The position numbers were made by a program, and so were the translations under genes. Below are positions 17,121 through 25,977 of a stretch of DNA of 59,005 nucleotides, one piece after another. Source of the stretch: Acidobacteriota bacterium (GTDB lineage Bacteria > Acidobacteriota > Terriglobia > Acidiferrales > UBA7541); assembly GCA_003224235.1 (NCBI GenBank), contig QHYU01000165.1:1-59005 (forward strand), given 5' to 3'. The notes under the pieces were generated by a model. That model was not told where the DNA came from. It was given only the letters and a program-made list of their open reading frames with translations, and made no database searches. How positions within the stretch are numbered: the stretch's first letter is position 1; each line of letters opens with the position of its first letter.

Positions 17121-19211
17121 TCATGCAAGCGACGGCGTCAACGAGAGATTGCCGTAAGCGTCCACGCGGGCGCGCCAGCCGGGGGAAAGCACCGTCGTGG
17201 CGCTGTACTCGGTCAGGATTGCCGGGCCAGCGAAACGGTTTCCTGCGCGCAACTTCGCGCGGTCGTACACTAGCGTGGCCCAGGCGTGTCGAGCGAAGAC
17301 GGTGCGACGTGTCCCCAGCACAGCGGCGCTGGCGTCGGCTCCCCCCTCGCGCCGGCGCGGCAGCTCGGGCTTTGGCGTCGCGCCGATCAACCTCGCGCGG
17401 ACGTTGACAATTTCAGTAGACCGCGCCGGATCGGCATAGCCGTAGCGTCGTTCGTGCGCACGATGAAAACTTTCCACAAAATCGCCCACTGCGGGCACCG
17501 TCAGCTCGTACGCCTGGCCGACGTAGCGCATATCGAGCAGGCAATCGGTGCAAATCTGCCCGGGCGAGAAACCCTCGGCGCGCATCTCCCGCAAGCCGCG
17601 GCGCTTGAGGCGCCGAAACGCGTGGTCCAGAGCGGCTCGCGTCTCCTGCCGTGCGCCCACGGTCAGGCGCACAGTCTGCGAGAAGTCCTTCACCACATCG
17701 GCCCGCAAAATCCCCAATGCCGAAAGGCCTCCGGGAAACTTGGGCACCAGCACGCGAGGCATTCGCAGGGCGGAAGCGAGTTCGCAAGCATGCAGACCGC
17801 CGGCGCCGCCAAAGGCGACCAGGGCGTAGTCGCGCGGATCATGCCCCCGTTCGACCGAGATCACGCGAATCGCTTTTTCCATGACAGCGTTGGCCACATC
17901 AAGAATCCCCTGGGCGAACGCTTCGAGTGACCGCATCGAGCCTCTTGTTCGCTCCATCCACATCCGGGTGCGACGTTCGTCGAGCCGGAATTCGCCGCCC
18001 AGAAACCCCTCCGCGGCGATGCGGCCAAGCACCAGGTGCGCGTCGGTGACGGTCGGCTGCTCGCCCCGGCCGTAACAGATTGGGCCCGGGTCCGCGCCGG
18101 CGCTTTCCGGGCCGACACGCAAGGCGCCTGCACGGTCAAAGCGCGCAAGCGATCCGCCTCCCGCGCCGACAGTGTGGATGTCGAGCATGGGCACCGCGAC
18201 CGGCAGCTCGGCGACCTGCGATTCGTTGGTCGTCCGCAGGCTCCCTTCGATGAGCGCTACGTCGGTGGAGGTACCGCCCATGTCAAAGGTGATGATGCGG
18301 TCGAACCCCGCGCGGCTGGCGACGTACTGCGCGCCCAGCACTCCCCCGGCTGGGCCGGAGAGGATAGTGCGCACCGGCTCGCGTGCCGCTATGGATGCGC
18401 GAACGATTCCGCCGCTGGACTGCATGACCCGCACTTGAGTCCGAGCAGGGTGACTCCCTGCCCTTCCCTCGCGGGCTGCGTAGGCCGCGTGATGCTCGAT
18501 CTCGGCGAGATAACTGCTCAACACCGGCACCAGGTAGGCGTTGACCACAGTTGTGGAAGTGCGCTCATACTCGCGGAATTCCGGCAGGATCTCGTGCGAC
18601 ACGGAAACCTGGAGTCCCTTGGCGCGTAACGCGCGGGCTGCGGCCTGCTCGTGCGCCGGGTTGGCAAAGGAAAAAAGCAGGCAAACGGCAACGGATTGAA
18701 CTCTGCTGCGTACGACCTTGTTCACAATGCGGGCCAGCTCCGCAGGCGTGGGGCGCGCCAGCGCGCGGCCGTCGTACCCCACTCGTTCGCGCAGCCCGAA
18801 GCGTCGCTCGCGCGACACCAGCGGTAGAGGCTTTTCCACAAAGAAATCGTAGAGTCGCAGCCGCGCCTGCCGGCCGATTTCGACGACGTCTTCAAAGCCG
18901 GCGGTAGTAACAAGGGCCACGCGCCCGCCACGGCGTTCGAGCAACGCGTTGGTGCCGACGGTCGTCCCGCAAGTCAGGTCGAGAAAGGCCTCACCCCGCT
19001 GTCTACCGCTCTGCCTTCTTTGCAGAAATACGGGGTTTGAGCCGGGTGAAGTCGCGGGGCGCTGCGCCCCAAGGAGGATCTTTTCGAGCGCATGGCGGAT
19101 GGCCTCCGCAGGATTATGCGGAGTCGAGGGCACCTTGAGGACCTCGAGCGCGCCATCGCGCACGAAAACGCAGTCCGTAAATGTTCCACCGGTATCAATC
19201 GCGATGCGCAC
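17121..19211 (-). CDS. hyuA: Hydantoinase A / 5-oxoprolinase-like subunit
   Basis: A 696-residue ATP-dependent subunit of the hydantoinase/oxoprolinase family. The start is set at a GTG (19209-19211) so the protein begins VRIAIDTGGTFTDCVF, which matches the family N-terminus. The longer upstream frame would overlap the neighbouring gene and run through a palindromic repeat. Further motifs are TVGTNALLERRG, SGPAGGVLGA, DMGGTSTDVAL, AVGAGGGSLAR-like HTVGAGGGS and DPGPICYGRG. With HyuB it forms the alpha/beta pair. No transporter or regulator lies next to the pair, so the substrate is unknown. Confidence 0.88.
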   Translation of the reverse strand: MRIAIDTGGTFTDCVFVRDGALEVLKVPSTPHNPAEAIRHALEKILLGAQRPATSPGSNPVFLQRRQSGRQRGEAFLDLTCGTTVGTNALLERRGGRVALVTTAGFEDVVEIGRQARLRLYDFFVEKPLPLVSRERRFGLRERVGYDGRALARPTPAELARIVNKVVRSRVQSVAVCLLFSFANPAHEQAAARALRAKGLQVSVSHEILPEFREYERTSTTVVNAYLVPVLSSYLAEIEHHAAYAAREGRAGSHPARTQVRVMQSSGGIVRASIAAREPVRTILSGPAGGVLGAQYVASRAGFDRIITFDMGGTSTDVALIEGSLRTTNESQVAELPVAVPMLDIHTVGAGGGSLARFDRAGALRVGPESAGADPGPICYGRGEQPTVTDAHLVLGRIAAEGFLGGEFRLDERRTRMWMERTRGSMRSLEAFAQGILDVANAVMEKAIRVISVERGHDPRDYALVAFGGAGGLHACELASALRMPRVLVPKFPGGLSALGILRADVVKDFSQTVRLTVGARQETRAALDHAFRRLKRRGLREMRAEGFSPGQICTDCLLDMRYVGQAYELTVPAVGDFVESFHRAHERRYGYADPARSTEIVNVRARLIGATPKPELPRRREGGADASAAVLGTRRTVFARHAWATLVYDRAKLRAGNRFAGPAILTEYSATTVLSPGWRARVDAYGNLSLTPSLA

Positions 19212-19263
19212 GGGCCGCGCGATTCTATAACAATTGTGGCGATCTGCCCCGCTGGAGCAGTAG

Positions 19264-19327
19264 GACAGACATTCATGTCTGTCTTGCAGTGCCACCGCGT
19301 TTTCAAAGACAGGCAGGAATGCCTGCC
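19264..19327. repeat. Palindromic dispersed-repeat-like element
   Basis: Two inverted repeats sit in the hyuA/DUF4440 intergenic region: a 9-bp stem (19264-19272 with 19275-19283, GACAGACAT) and a weaker 6-bp stem (19312-19317 with 19322-19327, GGCAGG). Such GACAGACATT-type palindromes look like the REP/ISCR-like intergenic elements common in acidobacterial genomes; that identity is inference. They could act as transcript 3' or 5' structures. Confidence 0.5.
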
Positions 19328-19398
19328 CTGCCGGCGCCGCTTGACAAGGCAACGCGGGCGCGGCATCGTCCAACGCACCAAATCGAAGGAGGAACAGC

Positions 19399-19905
19399 AT
19401 GAGACGCAAGTCAGCTTCGATACAAACGCTGGCGGTAGTCGCGCTGCTGATGGTCTGCAGCGCCTGCGGCTACCAGCAGAAGCCTTCATCCGCACCGGCC
19501 CCACCGGAGGACACACGCGCTGCGGATGAGAGCGCTATCCGCGCCCAGGCGCTCGAGTGGGCGAAGGCCGCTGCCGCAAGAGATCTCGAGAAGACGCTCT
19601 CGTTCTACGCTGATGACGCGGCGATGTTTCCGCCGAATGTACCTATCGCGGCCACCAAAGAGGCTCGCCGCCAGTTGTGGTCGGCCTTTATGGCCACCCC
19701 AGGGTACGCGCTGGAAATCAAGACCTCCAAAGTCGAAGCAGCAAGGTCGGGCGACCTGGCTTACGAAACAGGAGTCTATTCGCTTACGCTAAACGACAAA
19801 AAGGGGAAGCCTGCAACCACAAACGGCAAGTACGTCGTCGTTTGGAAAAAGCAGGCCGACAGCGGATGGAAAGCCGTGGCCGATATCTTCAACGCGGATC
19901 AGTAG
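19399..19905 (+). CDS. DUF4440/SgcJ-like lipoprotein
   Basis: A 168-residue NTF2-like protein of the SgcJ/DUF4440 type. The N-terminus has a signal peptide ending at a Cys (CSACGYQQ), close to a lipobox, so it is probably a membrane-anchored lipoprotein. WAKAAAARDLEKTLSFYADDA and the late GKYVVVWKKQADSGWKAVAD fit the fold (about 50-168). AAGGAGG lies 6 nt before the ATG. The gene has no clear operon partner, and tsaD is convergent, with 10 nt between the stops. Function unknown. Confidence 0.75.
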   Translation: MRRKSASIQTLAVVALLMVCSACGYQQKPSSAPAPPEDTRAADESAIRAQALEWAKAAAARDLEKTLSFYADDAAMFPPNVPIAATKEARRQLWSAFMATPGYALEIKTSKVEAARSGDLAYETGVYSLTLNDKKGKPATTNGKYVVVWKKQADSGWKAVADIFNADQ

Positions 19906-19915
19906 AACGCGGGAG

Positions 19916-21058
19916 TCATGCCAGAGGCAGGCTGGCCTCAGCATTGAGTTGGGCGTCCGCGAGCTCGCCGGCCAGCAGCTTCGGAAAAGCCGCAGCTGCG
20001 ATCATTGCCGCGTTGTCGGTGGACAGCTGGCGGCTGGGGAAAAAGACGTCCAGGCCGCGCGAGCTGGCTTCCTCTTGAAAGCTGCGGCGGAGCTGGCGGT
20101 TTGCAGCGACGCCTCCCGAAACGAGGACCGAGCGTGCGCCGCTCTCCTCGGCAGCAGCGAGCGTGCGGCTGACCAAGTCCTCCGTCACCGCCTTCTGGAA
20201 GCTGGCAATCAAATCGAGCGTGCGCGTGCTGCAGAGCGGGCGGAGTTGATCCGCTCTGCGCTCGCCGCGGGCGAGCGCCGCCTGCCTTGCTTCGATTTCA
20301 GGGTGTAGCACCGGATGCGCGCGGACATAGTAAAGCACCGCGGTCTTAATTCCGCTGAAGCTGAAGTCGAGCGGATTGCCCTTCATTTTCGTGGGGCCAA
20401 AGCGCACCGCATCGGCGTCCGGTAGTGCTCCTGCCACCGTCGCTGCGCCGATGAGCTGGTCAATCACCGGCCCGCCCGGATAGCCCAGCGCGAGCATTTT
20501 GGCGACTTTGTCAAAGGCTTCGCCAGCAGCGTCGTCGCGCGTCTGGCCTAGGCGCCGGTAGCGAAAGCTGGTCGCGGGCGGAGTACCATTTGACCGCTTG
20601 GGCTGCACGTCGTAGAGCACGGTGTGCCCGCCGGAGACAACCAAGCAGACCGCGGGCAGCGTGGGCTCCCGGCCTGCCGCGTGAGCTTCCAGCAGCACCG
20701 CATGGATGTGCCCTTCCAAGTGATTGACCGGCACCAGGGGCTTGCCCAGCGCCATCGCCAGCACCTTGCCATACGTGATGCCCACTAGGAGCGAACCAAC
20801 CAGCCCCGGCCCGTGCGTGACCGCGATGGCATCCACGTCGGCGAATCCGAGGCCGGCCCGTTCGAGCGCTTCGCGCACCACCGGCACGATCTGCCGCAAG
20901 TGCTCCCGCGAGGCCAGCTCCGGCACTACCCCGCCATACTTCCGGTGGATATCCACCTGCGAGGCGACGATGTTGGAGAGGACTTCGCGGCCGTCGGCGA
21001 CGACGGCGGCGGCCGTCTCGTCACAGGAAGATTCGATGCCGAGGATGCGCGTGGTCAT
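19916..21058 (-). CDS. tsaD: tRNA N6-adenosine threonylcarbamoyltransferase TsaD
   Basis: A 380-residue Kae1/Qri7 family enzyme that transfers the threonylcarbamoyl group to A37 in the t6A pathway. Diagnostic blocks are [28 protein letters not shown], the metal-ligand pair in NHLEGHIHA (His113, His117), VSGGHTVLY and DNAAMIA near the C-terminus. It is longer than the E. coli protein (337) because of insertions around residues 150-165 and 255-275. All ligands are intact. TsaB is encoded 6 kb away, on the same strand. Confidence 0.94.
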   Translation of the reverse strand: MTTRILGIESSCDETAAAVVADGREVLSNIVASQVDIHRKYGGVVPELASREHLRQIVPVVREALERAGLGFADVDAIAVTHGPGLVGSLLVGITYGKVLAMALGKPLVPVNHLEGHIHAVLLEAHAAGREPTLPAVCLVVSGGHTVLYDVQPKRSNGTPPATSFRYRRLGQTRDDAAGEAFDKVAKMLALGYPGGPVIDQLIGAATVAGALPDADAVRFGPTKMKGNPLDFSFSGIKTAVLYYVRAHPVLHPEIEARQAALARGERRADQLRPLCSTRTLDLIASFQKAVTEDLVSRTLAAAEESGARSVLVSGGVAANRQLRRSFQEEASSRGLDVFFPSRQLSTDNAAMIAAAAFPKLLAGELADAQLNAEASLPLA

Positions 21059-21146
21059 CTTCGATTGGCCTGTCGGAGCGGCGTCGCCATATCCCCGCTG
21101 GGACGTCCTCTTAGGGGTGAACCCAACTTCGCCACTCCTTCCAAAT

Positions 21147-21164
21147 CGCTATGTTAGCATAGCG
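21147..21164. promoter_or_regulatory. Perfect palindrome between tsaD and the eIF2B-like gene
   Basis: CGCTATG-TTAG-CATAGCG is a perfect 7-bp inverted repeat with a 4-nt loop, ending 2 nt before the ATG at 21167. It may be an operator in the divergent intergenic region, or an RNA hairpin that hides the ribosome binding site. No Shine-Dalgarno sequence is visible outside it. Confidence 0.45.
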
Positions 21165-21166
21165 CG

Positions 21167-22090
21167 ATGGATCGTTTGCTTCGCCAGCAGCTGGATGCCA
21201 TTGCGCGCGACCGCCGGTCCGGCGCGGCCCAGCTTGCTCTCCGCGCGGTCACGGACCTCCAATCCTGGCTGCGCCGCCACCCCAAGCCCACCGAACAGGA
21301 GTTGCTCGACATCGCCCGCGCGCTGCTGCACGCACAGCCCTCAATGGCGCCATTGCTGCGCTTGGCAAACGATGTGGCGCTGGCCGCAGACGCCGAGGAT
21401 GCTTCCAGGGCCTTTCCATTCTCCCTTTCCCAATTGCATAAGGCGCTGGTAAGTGCCCCAGGGAAAATCGCAAACCACTTTTGGCGCGCGCTACCTCGTC
21501 ATCCCGACAGGTTCATGACCTATTCCTACAGCTCGACCGTGTTGAAAGCCCTGGTTCGCGCACGGTCGCGCATTCGGATTGTGTACTGCTCGGAGAGCCG
21601 CCCGGGTTACGAAGGACGCACCATGGCGAGCAAACTGGCGCGCGCGGGAATCTGGGTATGCCTGAAGACGGACGCTGCCCTGTTTTCCATGGCCCCTTTT
21701 GGGCATCTGGTTTTGGGCGCGGATAAGATCTTGCGAAACGGCTTCGAGAATAAGATTGGAACCGACGTTCTGGTCGAACGCGCACACAGGGGAGCTATCA
21801 AGGGACACATGAGAAAAATGAGATTCTGGGTGCTCGCTGACACGACAAAGTTTTGGCCAGAATCTGTTAATGCCCTGTCTCCATTCTGGAAACTGATTCA
21901 GGGACCGCACACGGAGGTGTGGAAAGAAGCGCCGAAGGGATTGTGGGTGTCCAACAACTACTTCTGTGGTGTGCGTTTCTTCTCCCCAATTCGGATTCTG
22001 ACTGAGCGCGGGTGGATGACGCCAAAGCAGGTGCGAGGATATCTCAAGAACATCCGGATTTCGCCGCGGCTGAGGGAGCTGGCCAATTGA
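21167..22090 (+). CDS. eIF2B alpha/beta/delta-like domain protein
   Basis: A 307-residue protein. The C-terminal half (about 115-260) matches the eIF2B alpha/beta/delta and methylthioribose-1-phosphate isomerase superfamily: TYSYSSTVLKALVRARSRIR, CSESRPGYEGRTMASKL, VLGADKILRNG and ENKIGTDVL. The N-terminal 100 residues are helical, as in these proteins. Archaeal and bacterial relatives include sugar-phosphate isomerases such as ribose-1,5-bisphosphate isomerase and MtnA, so the substrate is probably a phosphosugar. The order of motifs is intact. It stands alone, divergent from tsaD. Confidence 0.72.
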   Translation: MDRLLRQQLDAIARDRRSGAAQLALRAVTDLQSWLRRHPKPTEQELLDIARALLHAQPSMAPLLRLANDVALAADAEDASRAFPFSLSQLHKALVSAPGKIANHFWRALPRHPDRFMTYSYSSTVLKALVRARSRIRIVYCSESRPGYEGRTMASKLARAGIWVCLKTDAALFSMAPFGHLVLGADKILRNGFENKIGTDVLVERAHRGAIKGHMRKMRFWVLADTTKFWPESVNALSPFWKLIQGPHTEVWKEAPKGLWVSNNYFCGVRFFSPIRILTERGWMTPKQVRGYLKNIRISPRLRELAN

Positions 22091-22147
22091 CAGCGGTGCC
22101 GAGGCCGAATATCGTGCCTCTTCCCGTGTTCAACGGGGCGGAGGGAT

Positions 22148-22194
22148 GCCGGGCTGAAGCCCGGCGCTACAGGAGCCGAGCTACAGGAGCCGAG
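22148..22194. repeat. Palindrome and 14-bp tandem duplication upstream of galU
   Basis: GCCGGGCT-GA-AGCCCGGC (22148-22165) is an 8-bp perfect hairpin of the type seen as dispersed repeats. It is followed by two perfect tandem copies of CTACAGGAGCCGAG (22167-22180, 22181-22194). The tandem could reflect slippage. The element lies in the galU leader region. Confidence 0.5.
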
Positions 22195-22265
22195 TGGTAA
22201 AAATCCCCGGCGGGACGCTGGCGCTCCTGAAGTACGGTGCCAGATGAAATTCCAAATGAGGTGAG

Positions 22266-23159
22266 ATGGCAGCCAAGGTCAAACGCGTGCGCAAGGCGGT
22301 TCTGCCTGCGGCAGGACTGGGGACGCGGTTTCTGCCCGCTACCAAGGCACAGCCGAAGGAAATGCTGCCGGTGGTGGACAAGCCGCTGATCCAATACGTG
22401 GTCGAGGAGTGCGTCGCCTCGGGCATCGAGAACATCATCATCGTCACAGGCAAGGGCAAGAATGCGATTGAAGACCATTTCGATTCGGCGCCGGAACTGG
22501 AACGCTTCCTCGAACAGCGCGGTAAGGTCAAGCAGGCCGAGATGGTCCGGCAAATCAGCAACATGGTCCACTTCAGCTACACGCGGCAGAAGGAGCCGCT
22601 GGGGCTGGGTCATGCGGTGCTGGCGGCGCGCGAACTGGTGGGCGACGAGCCGTTTGCCGTGCTGTTGGGCGACGTCATCATGCCCGGCCCTCACCCCGCT
22701 ACCCGGCAACTGATCGACATCTACGAGGAAACCGGCTTGGGAGCCATCACCGTTGAAGAAGTGCCCCGCGAGAAAACCTCTCTCTACGGAATCGTGGACG
22801 CCGAGCCTGCGCCGCGGCCGCCCTGGGGCAAGCGGCTTCTGCGCATCCGTAATCTAGTGGAGAAACCGAAGCCCGAAGAGGCGCCGTCCAACCTGGGCAT
22901 CACCGGGCGGTACGTCCTACCGCCGCGAGTGTTCGATTACCTCGAACGCACCCAGCCCGGAAGCGGCGGCGAGATCCAGCTCACGGATGCGCTGCGCATG
23001 TTAGTTCAGGAGCATGGACTCTTGGCCCATATCTACGAGGGCCGATCCTACGACGCGGGAGACAAACTGGGTTTCCTGAAAGCTACGGTCGAGATGGCGC
23101 TCGAGAACCCTGATTTCGGCGAGACCTTCCGCGCCTACCTGCAATCGCTGAAGCTCTAG
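22266..23159 (+). CDS. galU: UTP-glucose-1-phosphate uridylyltransferase
   Basis: A 297-residue cytoplasmic nucleotidyltransferase that makes UDP-glucose from UTP and glucose-1-phosphate, feeding polysaccharide and trehalose synthesis. LPAAGLGTRFLPATKA is the nucleotide-binding signature, followed by KEMLPVVDKPLIQYVVEE, VLLGDVIMPG, and EKPKPEEAPSNLGITGRYVL. The C-terminal GEIQLTDALR and AGDKLGFLKATVEMAL are typical. GAGGTGAG lies just before the ATG. The intergenic repeat at 22148-22194 is upstream. Length equals the usual 290-300. Confidence 0.95.
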   Translation: MAAKVKRVRKAVLPAAGLGTRFLPATKAQPKEMLPVVDKPLIQYVVEECVASGIENIIIVTGKGKNAIEDHFDSAPELERFLEQRGKVKQAEMVRQISNMVHFSYTRQKEPLGLGHAVLAARELVGDEPFAVLLGDVIMPGPHPATRQLIDIYEETGLGAITVEEVPREKTSLYGIVDAEPAPRPPWGKRLLRIRNLVEKPKPEEAPSNLGITGRYVLPPRVFDYLERTQPGSGGEIQLTDALRMLVQEHGLLAHIYEGRSYDAGDKLGFLKATVEMALENPDFGETFRAYLQSLKL

Positions 23160-23261
23160 AATTCCGTTCGTCAACAAGATAAGCGCTGTCGCCCGGATCG
23201 CGGAGGTACGCGCTATGTCTGTAATACGCCAGCCTGCATTGAATTCGAAGAGAGAGACGGA

Positions 23262-23615
23262 CTACTTTTCCTTGCGGCCGGTGTGCGGCTTCTTGGCTGC
23301 TTTGGCGGGTGCGGAGTCCTTAGCCTGCTTAGCGTCCTTAGCGTCTTTAGCGTTCTTTGCCTCCTTTGCCTCCTTTGCTTCCTTCCCTCCGGCTTTCTCC
23401 CCCGTACCCTCGCCGGACGAATCCGCGCCGGATGTTTTCCGGGCATAGTCGGTCACGTACCAGCCCGAGCCCTTGAACTGAATAGCCGGGGCTGCGGGCA
23501 GGCGTTCCACTTTGCCGTTACACTGCGGGCAATTCTTCAGATGCGGCCCGGATACCTTCTCAATCTTCTCGACGCGATGGCCGCATTGGGTGCACCGGTA
23601 CTCGTAAAGAGGCAA
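23262..23615 (-). CDS. FmdB-type zinc ribbon protein with basic repeat tail
   Basis: A 117-residue protein. The N-terminus LPLYEYRCTQCGHRVEKIEK carries the FmdB/putative regulatory CxxC zinc ribbon (CTQC and CPQC). The start is set at a TTG (23613-23615) because the ribosome binding site GAGAGGAG is 7 nt upstream and the family begins MPLYEYRC. After a GSGWYVTDYARK link, residues 60 onward are an unusual Ala/Lys-rich tail built from repeated K-(E/D/N/Q)-A triplets. The tail resembles histone-H1-like or nucleic-acid-binding tails. The function of FmdB ribbons is unclear. Confidence 0.78.
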   Translation of the reverse strand: MPLYEYRCTQCGHRVEKIEKVSGPHLKNCPQCNGKVERLPAAPAIQFKGSGWYVTDYARKTSGADSSGEGTGEKAGGKEAKEAKEAKNAKDAKDAKQAKDSAPAKAAKKPHTGRKEK

Positions 23616-23718
23616 CGCAATGCTCCTCTCCCTGGGGGAAACACGACGCAAAATCTTACCACGGGTGATAAAGTATCCGCGAATACGACTCGGCACGGTG
23701 TTCAAGAAGGTCTCTCGA

Positions 23719-24579
23719 ATGAGCCGCTCGAACCAAACCGCCGCGGAAACGGGCTGCCTTTACCTGGTGGCTACGCCGATCGGCAACCTGGAAGACATTA
23801 CGCTGCGGGCGCTGCGTGTATTGAAGGAAGCCGACTTGGTGGCGTGCGAAGACACCCGCCGGACGCAGAAGCTGCTGAACCACTACAGCATCCGCAAGCG
23901 TTTGGTGAGCTATCACGAGCACAACGAAATGACGCGCGCGCCCGAGTTGATAATCGAGATGGAACAGGGGGCGAAGGCGGCGCTGGTGAGCGACGCAGGG
24001 ACGCCAGCGATCTCGGACCCGGGGCATCGCCTGGTGACGCTGTGCCTGCGTCATCGCATCCCGGTGGTGCCAATCCCCGGGCCGTCGGCTCTGATTGCTG
24101 CCCTGGCCGTTTCGGGAATGTCCACGGAGGAGTTTGTATTTGTCGGCTTCCTTCCCGCGCGGGGGGGAGAGCGGCGCAAAGCCCTCGCCGGATTGGCCAC
24201 CGAACCTCGCACGCTGGTTTTCTACGAAGCGCCGCACCGCCTTGCAGACACGCTGGCTGACGCCCTGGAAACCTTCGGCCCACGCCCCGCAGTCATCGCG
24301 CGGGAGGTCACGAAACTACACGAAGAATTCCTGCGGGGCACGCTCGAGGAGCTGGTGGAGCAGGTCAGGGGCAAACCGCCGCGTGGCGAAATAACCCTGC
24401 TCATCGGCCCCGGCCCTGTGCAACCCCCTGCCAACACACAGGACTCACTGGTGGAACGCGTCGGGCAGATCATGCGCGAGCAAAACCTGGACCGCAAAGC
24501 CGCCCTCAAGCAAGTCGCGCGGGAGCGCGGCTTGGCCAAGCGCGAAGCCTACAAGCAGTTGCTCTTGGAACGAAACTGA
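23719..24579 (+). CDS. rsmI: 16S rRNA 2'-O-methyltransferase RsmI
   Basis: A 286-residue SAM-dependent methyltransferase that modifies C1402 of 16S rRNA. GCLYLVATPIGNLEDITLRA is the family start, followed by ADLVACEDTRRTQKLLNHY, SDAGTPAISDPGHRLV and EFVFVGFLPARGGERRKAL. The C-terminal GEITLLIGPG and AKREAYKQLL are also characteristic. The start at 23719 is preferred because AAGAAGG lies upstream and the frame above it has no family sequence. It is divergent from the FmdB gene. Confidence 0.93.
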   Translation: MSRSNQTAAETGCLYLVATPIGNLEDITLRALRVLKEADLVACEDTRRTQKLLNHYSIRKRLVSYHEHNEMTRAPELIIEMEQGAKAALVSDAGTPAISDPGHRLVTLCLRHRIPVVPIPGPSALIAALAVSGMSTEEFVFVGFLPARGGERRKALAGLATEPRTLVFYEAPHRLADTLADALETFGPRPAVIAREVTKLHEEFLRGTLEELVEQVRGKPPRGEITLLIGPGPVQPPANTQDSLVERVGQIMREQNLDRKAALKQVARERGLAKREAYKQLLLERN

Positions 24580-24619
24580 GCGCGAAACGGAGGACTTTTG
24601 GTTATTCCTTTGACCCGAG

Positions 24620-24982
24620 CTAGCCCAGCGCCTCCGAACTAAATACGCGGTGGAACCGCGGCCCAGTGAACAGGACGCCGACGATTCTTTGGCGCTTGCC
24701 CTTCCCCGGCGCGACATGAACGACGCGCCCGCGGGTGGCAAAGTCGGTTTCCCCTTCGGCTTTTTGCTTCGGCAGAGGGATGGTGATTTCGACGTCGTCG
24801 CCTAGATCGAGGTTGTGCCAAGTGGCAAAAGCGGCTCCGGTGCGGCCGATGTTCTCGCTTTCAGTGAGTTCTTCGAAGCGCAGGCCCTGATGGTCGGTGC
24901 CCCGCACATGCATCGGCATGCGCACAACGATGCGGCGCTCCTGGCGACGTTCGAGCGCCCTTCCGGCAGCCCCTTCTGTCAT
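24620..24982 (-). CDS. PilZ-domain protein
   Basis: A 120-residue protein. The pattern ERRQERRIVVRMPM provides the PilZ RxxxR motif at the N-terminus, followed by a compact beta domain (about 17-115). The second motif reads SENIGRTGAAF, where the usual D/NxSxxG has Gly in place of Ser, so c-di-GMP binding may be weak. PilZ proteins bind c-di-GMP to control motility and polysaccharides. The start overlaps the stop of dusB by 4 nt (ATGA). No other c-di-GMP gene is nearby. Confidence 0.75.
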   Translation of the reverse strand: MTEGAAGRALERRQERRIVVRMPMHVRGTDHQGLRFEELTESENIGRTGAAFATWHNLDLGDDVEITIPLPKQKAEGETDFATRGRVVHVAPGKGKRQRIVGVLFTGPRFHRVFSSEALG

Positions 24983-25971
24983 CCTTCACCCCCGACCGCA
25001 ACCGTATCGGCAAAGAAGGCGTCTACGCGGTCTAAAACCTCCGTAGGAGTATGCGCCGAGTGGACTTGCCGGCGCAAGTCGCTACCTTTGCGCACGCCGT
25101 GAGTGAACCAACAGGCAAACTGTTTCATCTTGCCGACAGCGTCGGGCATCTCAGCAGCTACCAGCATGCGAAAGTACCCGGAAAGCAGGCGGTAGCGGTC
25201 AGCCTCGGACGGCTGGTCGTAATGACCCCTAGCGGCGAACTGTTCCATCTGGCGGAAGACCCAAGGATTGGTGGCCGCAGCGCGGCCGATCATCACCGCA
25301 TCACAGCCGGTTTCGCGAATCATCCGCGCGGCATCCTCGGGGGAATTGATATCGCCGTTGCCGATGACGGGGATGCGCACCGCCTGTTTCACCGCGCGAA
25401 TCACGCTCCAGTCGGCGCGACCGTTCAATCCCTGCATCCGCGTGCGGGGGTGCACGGCGATGGCCTCGATGCCAATCTGCTCGGCCAGCCGCGCTACCTC
25501 GACGGCCACGATGCTGTTTTCATCCCAGCCGGCGCGAATCTTAATGGTCAGCGGGATGCTCACGGAGCCGCGCACCGAGCGCAAGATCTGCTCGAGCAGT
25601 TGGAGGTCGCGAAGCAAGCCCGAGCCGCCGCACTTGACCACTTTCTTCGCGGGGCAACCCAGATTGATGTCCACCAGGTCGAACCCAAGTTCCTCGACCA
25701 GCGCCGCGGCGGCAGCCATAACCTCGGGGTTGGCGCCAAACAATTGCGCGGTGATTGGCCGCTCGTCGGGTTCGAAATAGAGATAGTGCAGGGTGCGCGC
25801 AGCGTTGCGGGTGACGCCCTCGGCGCTGGTGAACTCAGTCATGATCAGGCCGCAGCCGCCTAAGCCCCGGATCACGCGGCGGAAGACCGTATCGGTCACG
25901 CCGGCCATCGGCGCCAGCACCGTCGCCGGGCGAATCGCAAGGTCGCGAATGGTGAGCGCTGCGGGAAACAT
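24979..25971 (-). CDS. dusB: tRNA-dihydrouridine synthase
   Basis: A 330-residue FMN enzyme that reduces uridines in the tRNA D-loop. LAPMAGVTDTVFRRVIR is the FMN-binding start, TAQLFGANPEVM and VDINLGCPAKKVVKCGGSGLL carry the catalytic Cys (GCP, about 106), and IGNGDI, AVMIGRAA and NPWVFRQ are all present. Closest in layout to DusB. It lies 6 nt after the BlaI-type gene and overlaps the PilZ gene by 4 nt. Confidence 0.92.
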   Translation of the reverse strand: MFPAALTIRDLAIRPATVLAPMAGVTDTVFRRVIRGLGGCGLIMTEFTSAEGVTRNAARTLHYLYFEPDERPITAQLFGANPEVMAAAAALVEELGFDLVDINLGCPAKKVVKCGGSGLLRDLQLLEQILRSVRGSVSIPLTIKIRAGWDENSIVAVEVARLAEQIGIEAIAVHPRTRMQGLNGRADWSVIRAVKQAVRIPVIGNGDINSPEDAARMIRETGCDAVMIGRAAATNPWVFRQMEQFAARGHYDQPSEADRYRLLSGYFRMLVAAEMPDAVGKMKQFACWFTHGVRKGSDLRRQVHSAHTPTEVLDRVDAFFADTVAVGGEG

Positions 25972-25977
25972 CGCTGC

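Noticed and set aside
23300-23400. Tandem 9-bp repeats as a CRISPR array
   Set aside because: There are no spacers; the repeats are contiguous codons of a Lys/Ala tail.
23283-24260. Plus-strand frame overlapping the FmdB and rsmI genes
   Set aside because: It runs antisense to the FmdB gene and in the wrong frame of rsmI; the RsmI motifs are in another frame.
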